Program-made: the position numbers and the translations under genes | The notes under the pieces: model-generated | The model's database searches: none | What the model saw: only the letters and a program-made list of their open reading frames with translations | Told to the model about the DNA's origin: nothing | Shown: piece by piece, positions 10,010 through 18,192 of the stretch | How positions within the stretch are numbered: position 1 is the first letter of the stretch | Layout: every line of letters starts with the position of its first letter | Source: Mesorhizobium intechi | Lineage (GTDB): Bacteria; Pseudomonadota; Alphaproteobacteria; Rhizobiales; Rhizobiaceae | Assembly: GCF_002879535.1 (NCBI RefSeq) | Contig: NZ_PNOT02000239.1 | Location: 17,342-81,341, forward strand | Length of the DNA: 64,000 nucleotides | Direction of reading: 5' to 3'

Positions 10010-10801
10010 ATGGAAAACAGACCCAAAATGCACCAGCCGCTCGTCGCCATATCGACCGACGTCCGTCAGTTCGACAACTACACCTGGCATGCCGCTCCGC
10101 AGCAATATCTGGAAGCGGCCGTTGCCGGAGCCGGCGTGTTCCCGCTGCTGGTGCCGTCGTTCGGCGACAGGCTCGACTTCGATGAACTGCTGTCCTCTGT
10201 CGACGGCGTCATGGTCACCGGTTCGAAGTCGAACGTACACCCCTCGCTTTATGGTGGCGATGCCAGCGAGGCCAACGGTCCCTACGATCCGGCACGTGAC
10301 GCCACGGCGCTGCCGCTGATCCGCCGGGCGATCGAGCGCGGCGTGCCGCTGCTCGCCATCTGCCGTGGTATCCAGGAGTTGAACGTGGCGCTGGGCGGCA
10401 CGCTGGGCACCGAGATCCAGGAGCGCGAGGGTACCCTCGACCACCGCGCGCCGGTGAGCGACCAACAGGACGAGCGCTTCGCCATGCACCAGACCGTTTC
10501 GATCAAACCGGGCAGTTGCCTGGCCGGTGTGTTCGGTGCCGGTGAGATCAAGGTCAATTCACTGCACCGCCAGGCGATCGACCGGCTCGGGTCGAAGCTC
10601 GAGATCGAGGCTGTCGCCACTGACGGCACGGTCGAAGCGGTGTCGGTCAAGGGAGCCCGCGCCTTCGCCGTCGGTGTCCAGTGGCATCCGGAGTACTGGG
10701 TCAACTCGGACAGCAACTCGGCCAAGATCTTCCGCGCCTTCGGCGATGCGGTGCGCCTGCACGCCGCCGCGAAGGCCGGTGCGCGGGCCGCGGCGGAGTA
10801 A
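10010..10801 (+). CDS. Gamma-glutamyl-gamma-aminobutyrate hydrolase family protein (peptidase C26)
   Basis: This 263 aa class I glutamine-amidotransferase-fold hydrolase has its nucleophile Cys118 in LLAICRGIQELNVALGG and the His226/Glu228 pair in VQWHPEYW, so the catalytic triad is intact. Members cleave gamma-glutamyl amides such as gamma-glutamyl-GABA in putrescine breakdown; PuuD of E. coli is the type. ATG 10010 and ATG 10028 are both possible starts, and neither has a strong ribosome site. The gene diverges from dctP. A glutamine-synthetase-like ligase that could make its substrate lies 12 kb away (22186), which is only suggestive. Confidence 0.85.
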   Translation: MENRPKMHQPLVAISTDVRQFDNYTWHAAPQQYLEAAVAGAGVFPLLVPSFGDRLDFDELLSSVDGVMVTGSKSNVHPSLYGGDASEANGPYDPARDATALPLIRRAIERGVPLLAICRGIQELNVALGGTLGTEIQEREGTLDHRAPVSDQQDERFAMHQTVSIKPGSCLAGVFGAGEIKVNSLHRQAIDRLGSKLEIEAVATDGTVEAVSVKGARAFAVGVQWHPEYWVNSDSNSAKIFRAFGDAVRLHAAAKAGARAAAE

Positions 10802-10951
10802 TCAGTCGCCGGTCTTGCGGTCGCCCGGATCGACGCCGTTGGCGCTGAAGGCGACCATGCCGTCATTCTGCTCGCGCCGGAAGGCGGCGGCGATCAATGC
10901 GAAAAGCGTTCTGCCTCATCCACGCACACGGGCAGGATGCGGAATGATTTC
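10802..10951 (-). pseudogene. Possible small frameshifted ORF or gene remnant
   Basis: On the minus strand a GTG at 10951 opens a frame (VKSFRILPVCVDEAERFSH) that stops after 19 codons. Shifting frame at a TTTT run near 10901 lets it continue as FALIAAAFRREQND and on to GDRKTGD, ending at TGA 10802-10804, for about 50 residues in all. The joined peptide has ordinary protein composition and its stop abuts the stop of the convergent C26 hydrolase. I see no ribosome site and cannot name it. Random open frame remains possible. Confidence 0.25.
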
Positions 10952-11028
10952 ACAGGGTTAAGCTGGCGTTGATAAATGTGGCGGTGCCACTGCCGGCGTC
11001 AATGAATGCCGGGGACGAAACCGTCCAA

Positions 11029-11613
11029 CTATTGCGGGACGGTCGGCGGATAGCGATCTGAAAGGAGCTTGAAGAGCCACTCGCGCTCGACATCGGTGGC
11101 TGCCGAACCGATCTCGACCCTCTGGGCACCAGCGTCGACTGTCAGGCGATTGCGAGTATCGCCGTCGCGAAGCCTCAGCGATTTGAGCTGCATCCGGTCG
11201 AACCTGAGCTCGGTCCGCTTCGAAAACAGCTGTGCCCAGGCGGAAGTGCCGTAGGATGGCATCTTGAACGGCGGCAACCCAGGATCATGGCTGACCCCGG
11301 CCGCATCGAGCCTTATCACTTCGGGCACGGAGCGCCGGAAAATGCGGCGAACCACGAGCATTGCGAAGATGCCGCCGACGGTCCAAGCGCAGAGCCAGAA
11401 GGCAACAAACGCCGTAGGCCCGCCGATCGGCCTGGTCACGAGCTGATACGCGGCTGTTATCTCACCGAAGGCCCAACCACCTAGCCAGCAAAGAACGAAT
11501 ATGCCTATCAGGTAGTTGGCGACGGACCGCCTCGGATACGGAATCGAAATGATCTGGTCCCGGCCATTGGTGGCGACCAAAATCGTGGAATTGTCAGGCG
11601 GCTTCACCGTCAT
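11029..11613 (-). CDS. Hypothetical membrane protein, two helices, 194 aa
   Basis: I do not recognise this protein. Two hydrophobic segments near residues 30-52 (VANYLIGIFVLCWLGGWAFG) and 63-87 (TAFVAFWLCAWTVGGIFAML) are followed by a soluble C-terminal domain of about 105 residues rich in short beta-type stretches (ELRFDRMQLKSLRLRDGDTR). That arrangement resembles membrane-anchored PH-like proteins, but this is a guess. It lies 13 bases upstream of the hydroxyacid dehydrogenase stop on the same strand, so it is probably transcribed separately and heads that group. Confidence 0.65.
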   Translation of the reverse strand: MTVKPPDNSTILVATNGRDQIISIPYPRRSVANYLIGIFVLCWLGGWAFGEITAAYQLVTRPIGGPTAFVAFWLCAWTVGGIFAMLVVRRIFRRSVPEVIRLDAAGVSHDPGLPPFKMPSYGTSAWAQLFSKRTELRFDRMQLKSLRLRDGDTRNRLTVDAGAQRVEIGSAATDVEREWLFKLLSDRYPPTVPQ

Positions 11614-11626
11614 CGGTTCGCCTTCG

Positions 11627-12610
11627 CTAGCCGCGAGCCTTCACATGCGCCGTCTCCGGCACCGGCGTCAGCGGCCGGCGCTCGGTGAACCAGGACACCA
11701 GATTGTCGACGCACAGATCGGCCATGGCGCGGCGTGTGTGCTCCGAGGCCGAGCCGACATGCGGCAACAGGGAGGCGTTGGGGGCGTCGAGCAACGCCTT
11801 GGTCACATTCGGCTCGTCGGCGAAGACGTCGAGCCCGGCGGCGGCGATGGTGCCGTCGGCAAGCGCCGCCGCCAGTGCCGCCTCGTCGACGGTGCTGCCG
11901 CGGCCGATATTGACGAAGACGCCGTCAGCGCCAAGCGCCGACAGGATCTCGGCATTGACCGCCTTGTGCGTAGAAGCGCCGCCAGGCGCCACCGAAATCA
12001 GCGTATCGACCGCTTCCGCAAGACCTTTCAGCGTCGGGTGATATTGATACGCAAGACCTTCGACGCGACGCCGATTGTGATAGGCGACCGGCAGGCCGAA
12101 CGCATCGAGCCGCCGGGCAATGGCCTGTCCGATGCGGCCCATGCCGAAAATTCCGACGCGCCGGGCGCGCAAGGTCAGCCGGCTCAGCGGATAGTTGCCC
12201 TTGCGTACCCAGCTGCCGTCGCGCAGCCAGTTTTCCGCGCGCGGCAGGTCGCGAATGGTGTTGATCAACAGCCCCACCGCTGTGTCGGCGACCTCCTCGG
12301 TCAGCACGTCGGGTGTGTTGGTGACCATGATGTTCTTCGCCGCCGCATGGCCGACATCGACCGAATCATAGCCGACGCCGAAGGAGGCGATGAGTTCGAG
12401 ATTGGGCAGCGCATCCATCATGGCCGCGCCGATGCCGGCAAAGGAGGCGATGCCACGCACCATGCGGCGCATCTCGTCGGTGACCAGCGCCGGTTCGGCG
12501 CGCTCGATCCTGATCTGTCTGAAGGTACGGTCGATGCGCCCGACGGCATGGTCGCTGAAGTCAGCCGGCACCAGAATGGCGACGGCTTGCAGTTGTTCGG
12601 CCTTGGTCAT
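11627..12610 (-). CDS. D-2-hydroxyacid dehydrogenase (glyoxylate/hydroxypyruvate reductase type)
   Basis: This 327 aa protein has the D-isomer-specific 2-hydroxyacid dehydrogenase layout: a substrate domain with ASFGVGYDSVD, then the NAD(P) fold (VGIFGMGRIGQAIARRLDAF), an arginine-bearing FVNIGRGSTVDEAAL, and the catalytic-histidine region LLPHVGSASEHTRRAM. Such enzymes reduce glyoxylate, hydroxypyruvate or gluconate-type 2-keto acids. Its ATG overlaps the stop of the upstream LacI gene by four bases, so the two are cotranscribed and the regulator probably senses a related metabolite. Confidence 0.92.
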   Translation of the reverse strand: MTKAEQLQAVAILVPADFSDHAVGRIDRTFRQIRIERAEPALVTDEMRRMVRGIASFAGIGAAMMDALPNLELIASFGVGYDSVDVGHAAAKNIMVTNTPDVLTEEVADTAVGLLINTIRDLPRAENWLRDGSWVRKGNYPLSRLTLRARRVGIFGMGRIGQAIARRLDAFGLPVAYHNRRRVEGLAYQYHPTLKGLAEAVDTLISVAPGGASTHKAVNAEILSALGADGVFVNIGRGSTVDEAALAAALADGTIAAAGLDVFADEPNVTKALLDAPNASLLPHVGSASEHTRRAMADLCVDNLVSWFTERRPLTPVPETAHVKARG

Positions 12611-13629
12611 GCCCGCTCCACCGGCTTGCCGGTCGACTGGCGCACATGCAGTTCCGGCTTGATCAATTCCTGCGAGGGCCGCACCGTCTGCCCATTGAGC
12701 TTGTCGAGCAGCGCGCTGGCGGCGCGGCGGCCGACCTCGCGCTGGCCGTTCCAGACGGTGGTCAGCGCCGGCGTGGCGATCGCTGCCTCCTCGAGATCGT
12801 CATAGCCGGTGACGGAGATGTCGATGCCCGGCACCAGGCCGGCGCGCGCAATGCCGTTCATCAGGCCGATGGCGACGAGGTCGTTCCAGCAGCAGGCGGC
12901 GGTCGGTCTGTCCTTCAGCGCCAGGAACTGCCCGGCGGCCTCGAAGCCGGCCTGCTTGGTGCGCGGACCGGCGATGCGCCAGGACGGCCTGACTTCGAGA
13001 CCTGCCGCCTCCATGGCGTTGACATAGCCCTGGTAGCGGTCGCGGCCGGTCGAGGTCTGGTCGGTGCCGCCGATCATGGCGATGCGCTTGTGGCCGAGCG
13101 AGATCAGATGGTTGGTGGCAAGCCCGGTTCCATAGGAATCGTCGCCGCGAAACACCGGCACGTCGGCGCCCTCGACCGTGCGGGCGATCAGCACCGCCGG
13201 CAGGCCGTTTTCCTCGGCCATCAGTATGTCGGCGGCTGGCGTGCCGATGGCCGGCGACATGATGACGCCGTCGGCGCCGAGCTGCAGCAGCGTGTCGATG
13301 AAGGTGCGCTGCTTTTCGAGCTGGTCGTAGTGGTTGGACAGGATGAAGGTCTGCCGGCTGCGGTCGAGCTCGCTCTCGATCGAGCGCAGGATCTCGGCGA
13401 AGAACGGGTTCATGATGTCGTGCACGACGACGCCGACAATGCCCGAGCGCGAGGTGCGCAGGCTGGCGGCGCGGCGGTTGTAGATATAGCCGATGGCGCG
13501 CGCATGTTCCTTGATACGGTCGCGCGTCGCGCCGGCAACCAGCGGGCTGTCGCGCAACGCCAGCGACACGGTGGCCGTGGACACGCCGAGTGCATCGGCG
13601 ATCGTCGAAAGCTTGATTTTTTGTGCCAG
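12607..13629 (-). CDS. LacI-family transcriptional regulator, apparently CTG start
   Basis: The frame encodes a full LacI protein: helix-turn-helix KLSTIADALGVSTATVSLAL, hinge helix, and periplasmic-binding-like sensor domain (GVVVHDIMNPFFAEILRSIE; ISVTGYDDLEEAAIATPALT). The first conventional start, GTG 13584, lies inside the helix-turn-helix. Upstream in frame, back to the stop at 13708-13710, there is no ATG, GTG or TTG. CTG 13629 gives MAQKIKLSTIADALG, the expected LacI N-terminus, and has GGGGAG 9 bases before it. An ATC start a few codons later is a weaker option. It overlaps the downstream dehydrogenase, its likely target. Confidence 0.85.
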   Translation of the reverse strand: MAQKIKLSTIADALGVSTATVSLALRDSPLVAGATRDRIKEHARAIGYIYNRRAASLRTSRSGIVGVVVHDIMNPFFAEILRSIESELDRSRQTFILSNHYDQLEKQRTFIDTLLQLGADGVIMSPAIGTPAADILMAEENGLPAVLIARTVEGADVPVFRGDDSYGTGLATNHLISLGHKRIAMIGGTDQTSTGRDRYQGYVNAMEAAGLEVRPSWRIAGPRTKQAGFEAAGQFLALKDRPTAACCWNDLVAIGLMNGIARAGLVPGIDISVTGYDDLEEAAIATPALTTVWNGQREVGRRAASALLDKLNGQTVRPSQELIKPELHVRQSTGKPVERA

Positions 13630-13707
13630 CGCCTTGCGCTCCCCGAACGAGCTGAATTGCGACCTAAACAGTTTAAAGGCGGCGTTATGCCACCGATCGG
13701 GGGCAAA

Positions 13708-14649
13708 TCAAAGTTTTTTTGCCAGCGCCTCGGCCTCGACATCGGAGGCAGCGCGGCTCTGCAGCCGAAGCCGGTGCTCGCGGTGGACGATGTAGAGGCC
13801 GCTGGCGACAATGATGGCGGCGCCGACCAGCGTCCAGCGATCCGGGAACTGCCTGAAGACGATCCAGCCCGAAATGATCATCCAGACCATCTGCGAATAG
13901 GGATAGGGCGCCAGTGCCGTGGTCGTCGCCAGCCGATAGGCCTGGACAAGCAGCCAGTGCCCGACACCGCCGAACACGCCGAGCATGAGCAGGATGAACC
14001 AGTGCCAGCCATCATGCGGCAGCGAGAAGGAAAATGGCAGCATCGGCAAAAGCAGCACCGTCGGCGCCAGCGCCGAAAACAGGATCAGGCTTTCCGACGT
14101 CTCCGTCGACGACATGCGGCGCGTCATGATGACATAGAAGCAGTTCGACAGCATCGAGCCGAGTGCGAAGAGATGGCCGATGCCGAAGACGCCGACACCG
14201 GGCCTTGTGATGATGAGGACCCCGGCGAAGGCGGCCAGAATGGCCAGCCAGCGCCGCCAGCCTGCCCATTCGCCGAGCAGCGGGCCGGCAAGCGCGGTGA
14301 TCACCATCGGCCCGAAGAAGTAGATCGACGTCGTCTCGGCCAGTTGCAGGGAGCGCAGGGCCAGGATGTTGCACATGGTCGAGCCGAACAGGAACACACC
14401 GCGCAGCACGTGCGCCGGCAGGTTGACCGGGCGAAACCGCAGCGGTTCGCGCCAGCCGCGCAGGAGCGTGCCCACCAGCACGACGTGCACGGCAAAGCGC
14501 ACCCAGGCGACGATCAGCGCCGAAACGCCGGCCAGGACGAGATATTTGCTCGATGTGTCGAGGAAGGTGAAGAAGACATAGGTCGTAAGCATGCACAGGA
14601 TCGCCACCGGCGGCGTCGCGCTTTCGACATATCTTTTGGAAGCATTCAC
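13708..14649 (-). CDS. EamA/DMT-superfamily transporter
   Basis: This 313 aa protein has ten predicted helices in two EamA repeats (TTYVFFTFLDTSSKYLVLAG; LAILAAFAGVLIITRPGVGV; LMLGVFGGVGHWLLVQAYRL; WTLVGAAIIVASGLYIVHRE). The family exports amino acids and other metabolites or imports nucleotide-sugar-like compounds; the substrate here is unknown. I chose the GTG at 14649 (VNASKRYVES) because the open frame upstream overlaps the DUF2000 region in a different frame. The ribosome site is weak, so the start is uncertain. The gene ends 78 bases before the LacI start. Confidence 0.85.
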   Translation of the reverse strand: MNASKRYVESATPPVAILCMLTTYVFFTFLDTSSKYLVLAGVSALIVAWVRFAVHVVLVGTLLRGWREPLRFRPVNLPAHVLRGVFLFGSTMCNILALRSLQLAETTSIYFFGPMVITALAGPLLGEWAGWRRWLAILAAFAGVLIITRPGVGVFGIGHLFALGSMLSNCFYVIMTRRMSSTETSESLILFSALAPTVLLLPMLPFSFSLPHDGWHWFILLMLGVFGGVGHWLLVQAYRLATTTALAPYPYSQMVWMIISGWIVFRQFPDRWTLVGAAIIVASGLYIVHREHRLRLQSRAASDVEAEALAKKL

Positions 14650-14792
14650 TTGCAGGCCGGGGGAAAGCTGGGCTGGAGTGCACCTTTGCGGGAATTGTCG
14701 CTTGCCGGCAAGCCAATTGTCACCCGCTGCCGCGCAGCTGAGCTCGCTGGCACAACAATAGACGCCGCCAGGCTTGGTCCAGGCCTCCGACG

Positions 14793-15200
14793 CTATGCCT
14801 GCATGCGGGCACCCTTGGTGATCTTGTCGACCACCTTCTTGTCGGCGCGCAGCGCGATGCCGACCACCTTGGCGTCTTCGGGCCCGAATTGCGCGAAGAC
14901 GGCACGGTTGGCGGCATCGAAGCCGGTGGAAAACATCTCCTCGACATAGAGCGAAGTCGTCACGTCGCGCTCCAGCGCGCGCCGGTGGATCGCGGCCAAT
15001 GTCGCCTGGTCTGCCGACAGCACGATGACCGGCTGGATCGACAGCGGATTGTAGAGATTGCCTGAGCGGTCGCGATAGGGCTCGCCGATGATGTCGGGAA
15101 ACTGCGCGACGATGCCGCTGGTCAGGAAGGCGGTGACGTTGAGTTTCTGCCAGACGGGCAAGTCTTCCCGCAGGACGATTGCAAATTTCGTGTCGAACAT
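14793..15200 (-). CDS. DUF2000 family protein
   Basis: This 135 aa soluble protein begins MFDTKFAIVLREDLPVWQKL and contains FLTSGIVAQFPDIIGEPYRD and PLSIQPVIVLSADQ, which I recognise as DUF2000, a small alpha/beta family related to peptidyl-tRNA hydrolase 2 folds. Its biochemical role is not established. It diverges from the AraC regulator across a 95-base gap. This DUF2000/AraC pairing recurs in rhizobia to my knowledge, so the regulator probably controls it. The EamA transporter lies just downstream on the same strand. Confidence 0.82.
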   Translation of the reverse strand: MFDTKFAIVLREDLPVWQKLNVTAFLTSGIVAQFPDIIGEPYRDRSGNLYNPLSIQPVIVLSADQATLAAIHRRALERDVTTSLYVEEMFSTGFDAANRAVFAQFGPEDAKVVGIALRADKKVVDKITKGARMQA

Positions 15201-15295
15201 GAGAAAAGGACCATTCGAGGTTAGGCCGCGACTGCGAGGCTGAAGGAGACGATGTCATCGAACTAGACCGGCAGGCCTTCGAGGGTCTTGGACGT

Positions 15296-16123
15296 TTGTG
15301 CGCGGATGCGGCGGAGAACTGCATCATCTCCGCACCCGACCCCGCCGGCATGGAGCGGATCGAGGCGCGCTTTCATGGCAGCGCCTTCGACCTGCATCGT
15401 CATGACACCTACGCGATCGGGGTGACGCTACATGGCGTGCAGACCTTCCGCTATCGGGGCGCGACGCGGCTGAGCCTGCCCGGCCAGATCATCGTGCTGC
15501 ATCCCGACGAACTGCACGATGGCGGCGCCGGCACCGAGGACGGGTTGCGCTACAGGATGCTTTATCTCGAACCGTCGCTGATGCTGGACTGCGTTGGCGG
15601 CGCGTCGTTGCCCTTCGTCAGGGATGCCGTGGTGCGGGATGAAGCCTTCTGCGCGACGCTGCTTTCAGCGCTGGGGCCGCTGCAACAGGAACTCGACGAG
15701 CTGTTCGTCGACGATTTTCTCACGCAACTGATGCAAGGCCTGGCCCGCCATGCCCGCGAGCCGGCAAAGCCGATGGCCCGGACGGCATGGCGGGCGGCCA
15801 CGCTGGCGCGGGACTATCTTACGGAGAATGCAATGCGCCCGGTGCGTTCCGGCGAATTGGAAGCCGTCACCGGACTGGACCGCTACGCCCTATCGAGGCA
15901 TTTCCGCGCCGCCTTCTCGACCAGTCCGCATCGTTTCCTGGTGATGCGCCGGCTTCAACGCGCGCGGCGGATGATCACCACCGGCGAGCCCCTGGCGCAG
16001 ATCGCTGTCGAGGCCGGCTTCACCGACCAGAGCCATTTCAACAGGCAGTTCAAGAAGGCATTCGGCATGACGCCGGGGCGTTGGTCCTCATTGATCCGGG
16101 ACGCGGTTCCGGCAGCGGCCTGA
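15296..16123 (+). CDS. AraC-family transcriptional regulator
   Basis: The protein has an N-terminal cupin-like ligand domain (HRHDTYAIGVTLHGVQTFRY; LHPDELHDGG) and a C-terminal AraC DNA-binding domain with both helix-turn-helices (TGLDRYALSRHFRAAFSTSP; IAVEAGFTDQSHFNRQFKKA). Length is about 275 aa from TTG 15296. No ATG or GTG is available further upstream in frame, and ATG 15350 (MERIEARFHG) is an alternative lacking a clear ribosome site. It diverges from the DUF2000 gene and its stop abuts that of the convergent MarR gene. Confidence 0.88.
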   Translation: MCADAAENCIISAPDPAGMERIEARFHGSAFDLHRHDTYAIGVTLHGVQTFRYRGATRLSLPGQIIVLHPDELHDGGAGTEDGLRYRMLYLEPSLMLDCVGGASLPFVRDAVVRDEAFCATLLSALGPLQQELDELFVDDFLTQLMQGLARHAREPAKPMARTAWRAATLARDYLTENAMRPVRSGELEAVTGLDRYALSRHFRAAFSTSPHRFLVMRRLQRARRMITTGEPLAQIAVEAGFTDQSHFNRQFKKAFGMTPGRWSSLIRDAVPAAA

Positions 16124-16594
16124 TCAGTCGTCCGACTCGGCGTCGTCGTCGATCAGCACAAGCTCCTCGTTGGAGAGATTGGCCTCGATGCGGGCCAGCA
16201 GCTTGAACAGCGCCTTCTGGTCTTTCTTGTCGAGACCCTTCAGCGCCTGTTTTTCGGTCTTCTTCACCGATTTCTCGATGGCGTGGATGATATCGCGGCC
16301 TGTGTCGGTGAGGAAAATGTGAGCCTGACGGGCGTCGGCCGACGAGGCGCGCTTTTCCAGAAAGCCCTGCGCCTGCAGGCGGTTGATGGTCTTGGTGATG
16401 GTGGGCGGGCGCACGCCGAGGCGACCGGCGAGATTGCCCGGCGTCTGGCCGTCCTCACGGTCGAGCGCCAGCATGATCTGGTCCTGGCCGGCATAGAAGC
16501 CATGCGACAGAAGCCGCGCCGCCAGCGCGGTTCTTGCCAGCCTGGCCGCCGAATGCAGCCGGCTCATTGTTGCAGTCTTGTCCGCCTTGGCCAT
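16124..16594 (-). CDS. MarR-family transcriptional regulator
   Basis: This 156 aa winged-helix protein has the MarR core GQTPGNLAGRLGVRPPTITK, the wing LEKRASSADARQAHIFLTDT and a dimerising C-terminal helix followed by an acidic tail ending DDDAESDD. ATG 16594 has GAGGGA with a 6-base spacer and is preferred over ATG 16600, which touches the same ribosome site. It may regulate an unlinked gene or itself; the next upstream gene is the metallochaperone, divergent and 401 bases away. The ligand is unknown. Confidence 0.88.
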   Translation of the reverse strand: MAKADKTATMSRLHSAARLARTALAARLLSHGFYAGQDQIMLALDREDGQTPGNLAGRLGVRPPTITKTINRLQAQGFLEKRASSADARQAHIFLTDTGRDIIHAIEKSVKKTEKQALKGLDKKDQKALFKLLARIEANLSNEELVLIDDDAESDD

Positions 16595-16995
16595 GGTCAT
16601 TCCCTCTTCGGCCATACCGGTAGCGACAGCATAGACGCAGCCGGCCGGTTGGCAATCGGCGATCAAAAGAATCCGGCGCGTGAAACAGCTTTGCCGGCAA
16701 GCATTGCGGTGCCCGCCGTGGCTAATGCCAGATGTTTATTTCAGTTAGATGACAAACGACTTTTCGCCGCGCGGGAATCGCCGCAAGGGTGAGGCGCGCA
16801 TGGCTTGAGACGCGCCTTGTCCGCGACAAGGGCGCACTTTCGCAGTCATCCAGCACGCCGATATCACACTGGCCGGGCCAAGAGCTTTGGCCCATCGGTT
16901 TGCCCCGTGCAAAAGCCCCGCACACATCCTATATGGAACCGACAATCCCTTTATCGCGGCCTGGATTTCAGGGCCCAGTCATCTCGAGGCAAGCC
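16595..16995. other. Intergenic region between marR and the COG0523 gene (401 bp)
   Basis: This holds the divergent promoters of the MarR regulator and the metallochaperone. The middle (about 16720-16770) is more AT-rich than its surroundings. I found no convincing small gene, tRNA or strong inverted repeat, and no obvious Zur-type palindrome. Confidence 0.4.
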
Positions 16996-18066
16996 ATGAG
17001 CGACGCACAGACGCAGATCCCCGTAACCGTTCTCACCGGCTATCTCGGCGCCGGCAAGACGACGCTGCTCAACCGCATCCTGTCGGAGAACCACGGCAGG
17101 CGCTACGCGGTCATCGTCAACGAATTCGGCGAAATCGGCATCGACAACGACCTGATCGTGGAATCCGACGAGGAAATCTACGAGATGAACAATGGCTGCG
17201 TGTGCTGCACGGTGCGCGGCGACCTGATCCGCGTCGTCGAGGGCCTGATGCGCCGGCCCGGCCGCTTCGACGCCATCGTGGTCGAGACCACCGGTCTCGC
17301 CGATCCGGTGCCGGTGGCGCAGACCTTCTTCATGGACGACGACGTGCGCTCCAAGACCAAGCTCGATGCGGTGGTGGCGCTGGTCGATGCCAAGCACCTG
17401 CCGCTCAGGCTCAAGGATTCCAAGGAAGCCGAGGACCAGATTGCCTTCGCCGACGTGGTCGTGCTCAACAAGACCGATCTCGTCACCCCAGAGGAGCTCG
17501 CCAAGGTCGAGGCGACCATCCGCGCCATCAATCCGGCGGCCAGGATCCATCGCACGACGCGCGCCGGCGTCGCCCTTTCGGAAGTGCTCGACCGCGGCGC
17601 ATTCGACCTCTCCCGGGCGCTGGAGAACGATCCGCATTTCCTCGAGGCGCATGATGAACACCATCATGACCACGATCATCACGACCATGATGGCCACGAT
17701 CACCACCACCATGATCATGACGGGCATGACCATCATCACCACGACCACGCGCATCCCTCCGACATCCATGATGTGACGGTGCAGTCGGTGTCGCTGCGCG
17801 GCGGCGAGATGGACCCGAAGAAATTCTTCCCATGGATCGAGAAGATCACCCAGATGGAAGGCCCCAACATCTTGCGGCTGAAAGGCATCATCGCGCTCAA
17901 GGGCGATGACGAACGCTACGTCATCCAGGGCGTGCACATGATCATCGAGGGTGACCATCAGCGCGCCTGGAAGGACGGCGAGAAACATGAGAGCCGGCTG
18001 GTGTTCATCGGCCGCGAACTGGACGCCGAACGGCTGAAGAAGAGTTTTGACGCCTGCCAGGCCTAG
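16996..18066 (+). CDS. COG0523 (CobW/ZNG1-type) GTP-dependent metal chaperone with long histidine-rich linker
   Basis: This 356 aa G3E-family GTPase has Walker A GYLGAGKTT (15-23), the metal-binding CVCC motif (Cys68, 70, 71), ETTGLADP, NKTD (158-161) and a C-terminal CobW_C domain. Residues about 219-258 are almost only His and Asp and contain the decamer HDGHDHHHHD twice, a metal-buffering segment. The family uses GTP to load metal, often zinc, onto client enzymes. ATG 16996 is chosen because the codons upstream to 16789 lack similarity to the family and the P-loop follows at the usual distance. The WD40 gene downstream is its usual rhizobial neighbour. Confidence 0.93.
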   Translation: MSDAQTQIPVTVLTGYLGAGKTTLLNRILSENHGRRYAVIVNEFGEIGIDNDLIVESDEEIYEMNNGCVCCTVRGDLIRVVEGLMRRPGRFDAIVVETTGLADPVPVAQTFFMDDDVRSKTKLDAVVALVDAKHLPLRLKDSKEAEDQIAFADVVVLNKTDLVTPEELAKVEATIRAINPAARIHRTTRAGVALSEVLDRGAFDLSRALENDPHFLEAHDEHHHDHDHHDHDGHDHHHHDHDGHDHHHHDHAHPSDIHDVTVQSVSLRGGEMDPKKFFPWIEKITQMEGPNILRLKGIIALKGDDERYVIQGVHMIIEGDHQRAWKDGEKHESRLVFIGRELDAERLKKSFDACQA

Positions 18067-18192
18067 TCAGCTTTGCCGTGCGATTCCAGGCTGGATGTAT
18101 CGGTCGAAGAATTACCGCCGTCGAATTTCACCCGCCGTTGACGATCTTGCCGTCTCCACGGACACCACCACGGCGACGCTAGGTCGGCGGCC

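Noticed and set aside
12646..14949. Plus-strand 767-codon open frame
   Set aside because: Antisense to the LacI and EamA genes; composition is highly charged and repetitive.
17640..17760. Tandem-looking repeat resembling a CRISPR or satellite
   Set aside because: It is the coding sequence for the His/Asp linker, in frame, without spacers.
16951..17988. Minus-strand frame with a run of Val, Met and Ile
   Set aside because: It is antisense to the His/Asp codons of the metallochaperone linker, not a membrane protein.
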